Part shown: positions 61,184-64,000 of the stretch, one piece after another
Numbering within the stretch: the first letter of the stretch is position 1
Layout of the letters: each line of letters starts with the position of its first letter
Assembly: GCF_042100115.1 (NCBI RefSeq)
Contig: NC_091276.1
Location: forward strand, 744,001-808,000
Direction of reading: 5' to 3'
Length of the DNA: 64,000 nt
Source of the DNA: Alternaria dauci
Taxonomy: Eukaryota > Ascomycota > Dothideomycetes > Pleosporales > Pleosporaceae
Made by a program: the position numbers and the translations under genes
The notes under the pieces: model-generated
The model's input: only the letters and a program-made list of their open reading frames with translations
The model's database searches: none
What the model was told of the DNA's origin: nothing

Positions 61184-62910
61184 GGTGGCGGCTTTCCAGT
61201 GCGCAGCACCAGTTTGGATTTGATAGTCTTGCCGGATATCGTTACTGCGGCATGTGTTCTGTTAGAAGCATGCTTGGGTGTCATGGGCATTGGATACTTC
61301 TGTCTGCACAACCGGGAGTGACGGCGTGATATTACTGAGATCAATATGGGAAGCACATGTAGACACAGCCTTCGAAGTCGACGGACATTCTTGGTATGGG
61401 ATGACTGCCATGCAGATGTATTCGCCGGGGGAGGGGGTCGGAACGCGGAAGTAACGCGCTAGGTGGGGCGTGATGTCATCGTCATCTGGACAGTTGAAAC
61501 CGCTTGCCGCATCTGCCACAGGCAAGGCCTTCTCCCTCACCCCTCTCCATCAGCACTTACACTAAACCTTCGCGTCCTCATGATGCACTTTGCACGCGCG
61601 TTACACAGAGACCGTCGCCCTCTATGGCACACTGTTACCCGAGAGCCTTGCGAACACCACACTAGCATACGACGAACCGGATAAGCGTGCATGAACGAAT
61701 CGGTCCTTGCGACGAAGATCCATAGCTGCTGAGCAGAAACCGCAGCGTCTCGTGGCCCGCCAATACTGACACATGACATATAGCTCATTGCCCGTTCACT
61801 CGATAGCCTGCGCTCTTTCAACAACACCGATACGTTGCCTACCACCGGATCGCCCACGCGCCTTTCATCGCGATGCGCCGATATACACCTCGTCGGGTTC
61901 TCATCTAGATTTGGATCTACATATATATCTTGCGCTCCCTCGTCTGCGAGCGTACCTTGGCACCTTTCGAGTTGAGCTAGCACTGGACCATTGTTATAAA
62001 GTATAGCTTCGTCGATGAGAATGGGAACTAAATGTTGCATTTACAAAATATGCGTGCTCGGCATAGCAGCATCGCACGTCGGCCGGCACGCACAAAAAGT
62101 ATCCATAAAATCTGCTGTGAACATTGAGCTCGTCAGACACGTCAAGACTCTAGTCAACGGGTACAGGACAGCGCCGTAGAACTGTCCGCGCCAACCATGA
62201 GACGAGCTGCAACCTCTGAGATTTAAAGCATGGACTCCATCTTGAGTCATGTCTGTCGCTCTTTGAAAGACTGGGCCCCGCTGCTCCAAGACGTGCTTGC
62301 TGAGAAGAACAAGGTTGGTACTTTGAGCTAGCAGAAGGCAGCACTACGGTGAGGAACCATGGAGTTTCTTTCCAATGTTCTATATTATCAAAGAGAGCTT
62401 TCATATCAGTGAAAGTGGCCTGTTTACGTTGGTTTTCGGCCCTTACTAACTTTCTCATATCGCCCGTCACATCCACGTGGTCACCGTGAAAGAAGACTAT
62501 CAAGAGAGCAGCGCGAAAAGAACAAACTTCGAAGTGTCGAGCCCGATATCATGTTCAATCGCATCATGAGTATGATGAGGGTGTAAGCGATATCACGTCG
62601 CTTGGCTGATTTCTTTCCCGATTGGCGCCCGCCCAGGCTCCATCGGCGTTATCAAAGTCCACCAAAAAGGCGCCTCCAAGTGTAGTGCTGCCACTGCAAC
62701 TAGAAAAATGCCCCGCACACGAAGATAAAAGTTCACAAGCTGCGTGGAATTAGGGGTGGTGTCTTATGTCCGATGCAGCACAATCGTCCGTGTCGTCAGC
62801 CTGGCCGGAGTTAATAGGTGGAAGAAGGAGAACGGGGCGTATCTAAAGGATCAATTACGCCCCAGCTCTGGAGTTATCTAGCACAAACACCTCAACTCAA
62901 TCTCCAACAC
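61184..62910. other. Gene-free stretch of 1.7 kb
   Basis: Minus-strand ORFs at 61262-61540 and 61537-62040 have no recognisable domain. The 100 bp before 62911 form the promoter and leader of the reductase. Confidence 0.35.
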
Positions 62911-64000
62911 ATGAACAAGATGTCTTCCTTGTCCGCCCCTAAGACAATCGCTGGGAAGCCTGTTGGCCCCATCGGCTATGGTCTGATGAGTAAGTGGCTA
63001 GGCAAAGGACATCGGTCCGCTACCACAATCGCTAAACATTGCCTGTATAGCCCTCACGCTGTTCGGCGACATTACTCACGATGAAGCAATCAAGCCAATG
63101 AGGACCGCTTTGGAAAATGGCGCCACCTTCTGGAACGCTGTACGAAACCCACGAGAGATCTCTCCATACAATATCTGCTGACATCCTCATTAGGGTACCT
63201 TCTACGGACCTCCAAATGCGAATTCTCTTCAGCTTCTCAAGTACTACTTTACCAAGTACCCGGAGGACGCATCTCGCGTTGTGCTCAGCATCAAAGGTGC
63301 CTATGATGGAGCTACGCAGTCACCAGCCGCTAGTCCGGAGCAGATTCGAGCCTCCGTTGACGAATGCCTCACCTTGCTCGACGGCATCAAGTCCATCGAT
63401 CTCTTTGAGCCCGCACGCGTCGACCCTGACATTCCCATAGAGGAAAGTGTCAAAGCGCTGGTGGAACTGATTAAGGAGGGCAAGATTGGGTCCTATGGCC
63501 TCAGCGAGGTGAACGCTCAGACCATCCGTCGTGCTCATGCCGTATATCCTCCCGCCGCCGTCGAGATTGAGTTGAGTCTGTTTTCACAAGGGGCTTTGGA
63601 GAAGGGAGGCGTCGTCGACACTTGCCGCGAGCTCGGCATCCCAATCGTCGGCTATAGTCCCCTCGACCGCGGCTGGCTCACTGGGCAGTTCAAGACTCTT
63701 GATGATATCCCCAAGGACGACTTCCGCCGTTGGTATCCGCGCTTCCAGCCAGGAAACTTCGAGAAGAACGTGGAACTAGCAGAGGCTGTTGAGAATGTTG
63801 CCAAGAAGAAGGGGGCTACCAGCGCTCAGGTCGCTATCGCTTGGGTACAGCAGCAGGGTGTTCTGCCTATCCCTGGTTCCACCAAGATAGAGCGTGTCAT
63901 GGAGAACACCAAGTACGTAGAGCTTACGCAGGCCGAGACTCAAGAGCTCGATAAAGCTCTTAGCAAGGCAACTGTCTCAGGCCATCGATACCCTGAGATG
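62911..64000 (+). CDS. Aldo/keto reductase, pyridoxal reductase-like (partial)
   Basis: NADPH-dependent reductase of the branch that includes fission-yeast pyridoxal reductase Plr1 (AKR8). Exons 62911-62989, 63051-63139 and 63194 onward; the frame is open at the right edge of the window. Landmarks: KTIAGKPVGPIGYGLM at the start, catalytic Tyr in NAGTFYGPPNA, Lys in VVLSIKGAYDG, the substrate/cofactor strands GSYGLSEVNAQTI and IPIVGYSPLDRGWLTGQF, and the NADP-binding end LPIPGSTKIERVMENTKYVE. Met codons at 62911 and 62920 are both possible starts. The last visible residues are GHRYPEM; a short C-terminal tail is missing. Confidence 0.9.

Noticed and set aside
61537..62040. 167-codon minus-strand ORF with ATG start
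   Set aside because: The first 50 residues look plausible but the rest is Arg/Cys/Ser-rich chance-like sequence and there is no known domain.

Overview
The window is nuclear DNA of a filamentous ascomycete. Genes are split by short introns (mostly 45-60 nt, GT...CTAAC/CTGAC...AG). The protein set is typically fungal: a group III G-alpha, the TGY MAP kinase Hog1, a Spo71-like protein, an Srf1-like protein and the Yvc1 channel. Gene content and AT-rich TIR-bounded repeat debris suggest Dothideomycetes (Pleosporales), but that placement is inference. I saw no rRNA, tRNA, CRISPR array or bacterial-type operon.

Layout. 0-9 kb: a G-alpha gene (minus) and HOG1 (plus) face away from each other across a 2.8 kb gene-free interval, followed by an Avl9-type secretory gene. 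10-16 kb: an F-box protein with a likely GC-AG intron, a minisatellite in its 3' flank, a TatD/Scn1-type hydrolase (minus), a 0.65 kb AT-rich element with 38 bp terminal inverted repeats, and a short-chain dehydrogenase. 16-25.5 kb: an Srf1-like regulator (minus), a mitochondrial K+/H+ exchange-related protein, a cupin (minus), cullin-1 and a small proline-rich protein (minus). 26-39 kb: mostly fungus-specific or uncharacterised genes: a 775-residue membrane protein, a protein resembling the C-terminal part of fungal sterol-glucosyltransferase-like proteins without the catalytic domain, a barrel-like hypothetical, a GlcG/HbpS-like protein, a 700-residue hypothetical and a membrane-anchored protein with an ASKHA-like C-terminus. 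39.5-51.4 kb: Spo71/Mug56-like PH protein, a GPI-type surface protein bracketed by two copies of a 131 bp MITE, eIF2-alpha, the Yvc1 TRP channel and a PAQR/Izh receptor. 51.5-64 kb: a relic related to the ASKHA-like gene, a fructosamine-kinase-family gene with no visible start codon, an MFS transporter broken by one in-frame TGA, a BTB/POZ protein, a Lyc1-like acetyltransferase and an aldo/keto reductase cut by the right edge.

The genes do not form one cluster or pathway. They are mostly housekeeping and signalling genes: G-protein and Hog1 stress signalling, SCF ubiquitin ligase (cullin-1, F-box), translation initiation and vacuolar calcium. The least explained items are the MITE family with 4 bp target duplications, the AT-rich TIR element, the relic and related ASKHA-like gene, and the disabled transporter. 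For most multi-exon genes I placed exon borders by splice consensus and checked that summed exon lengths keep the frame to the stop codon; exceptions are noted.
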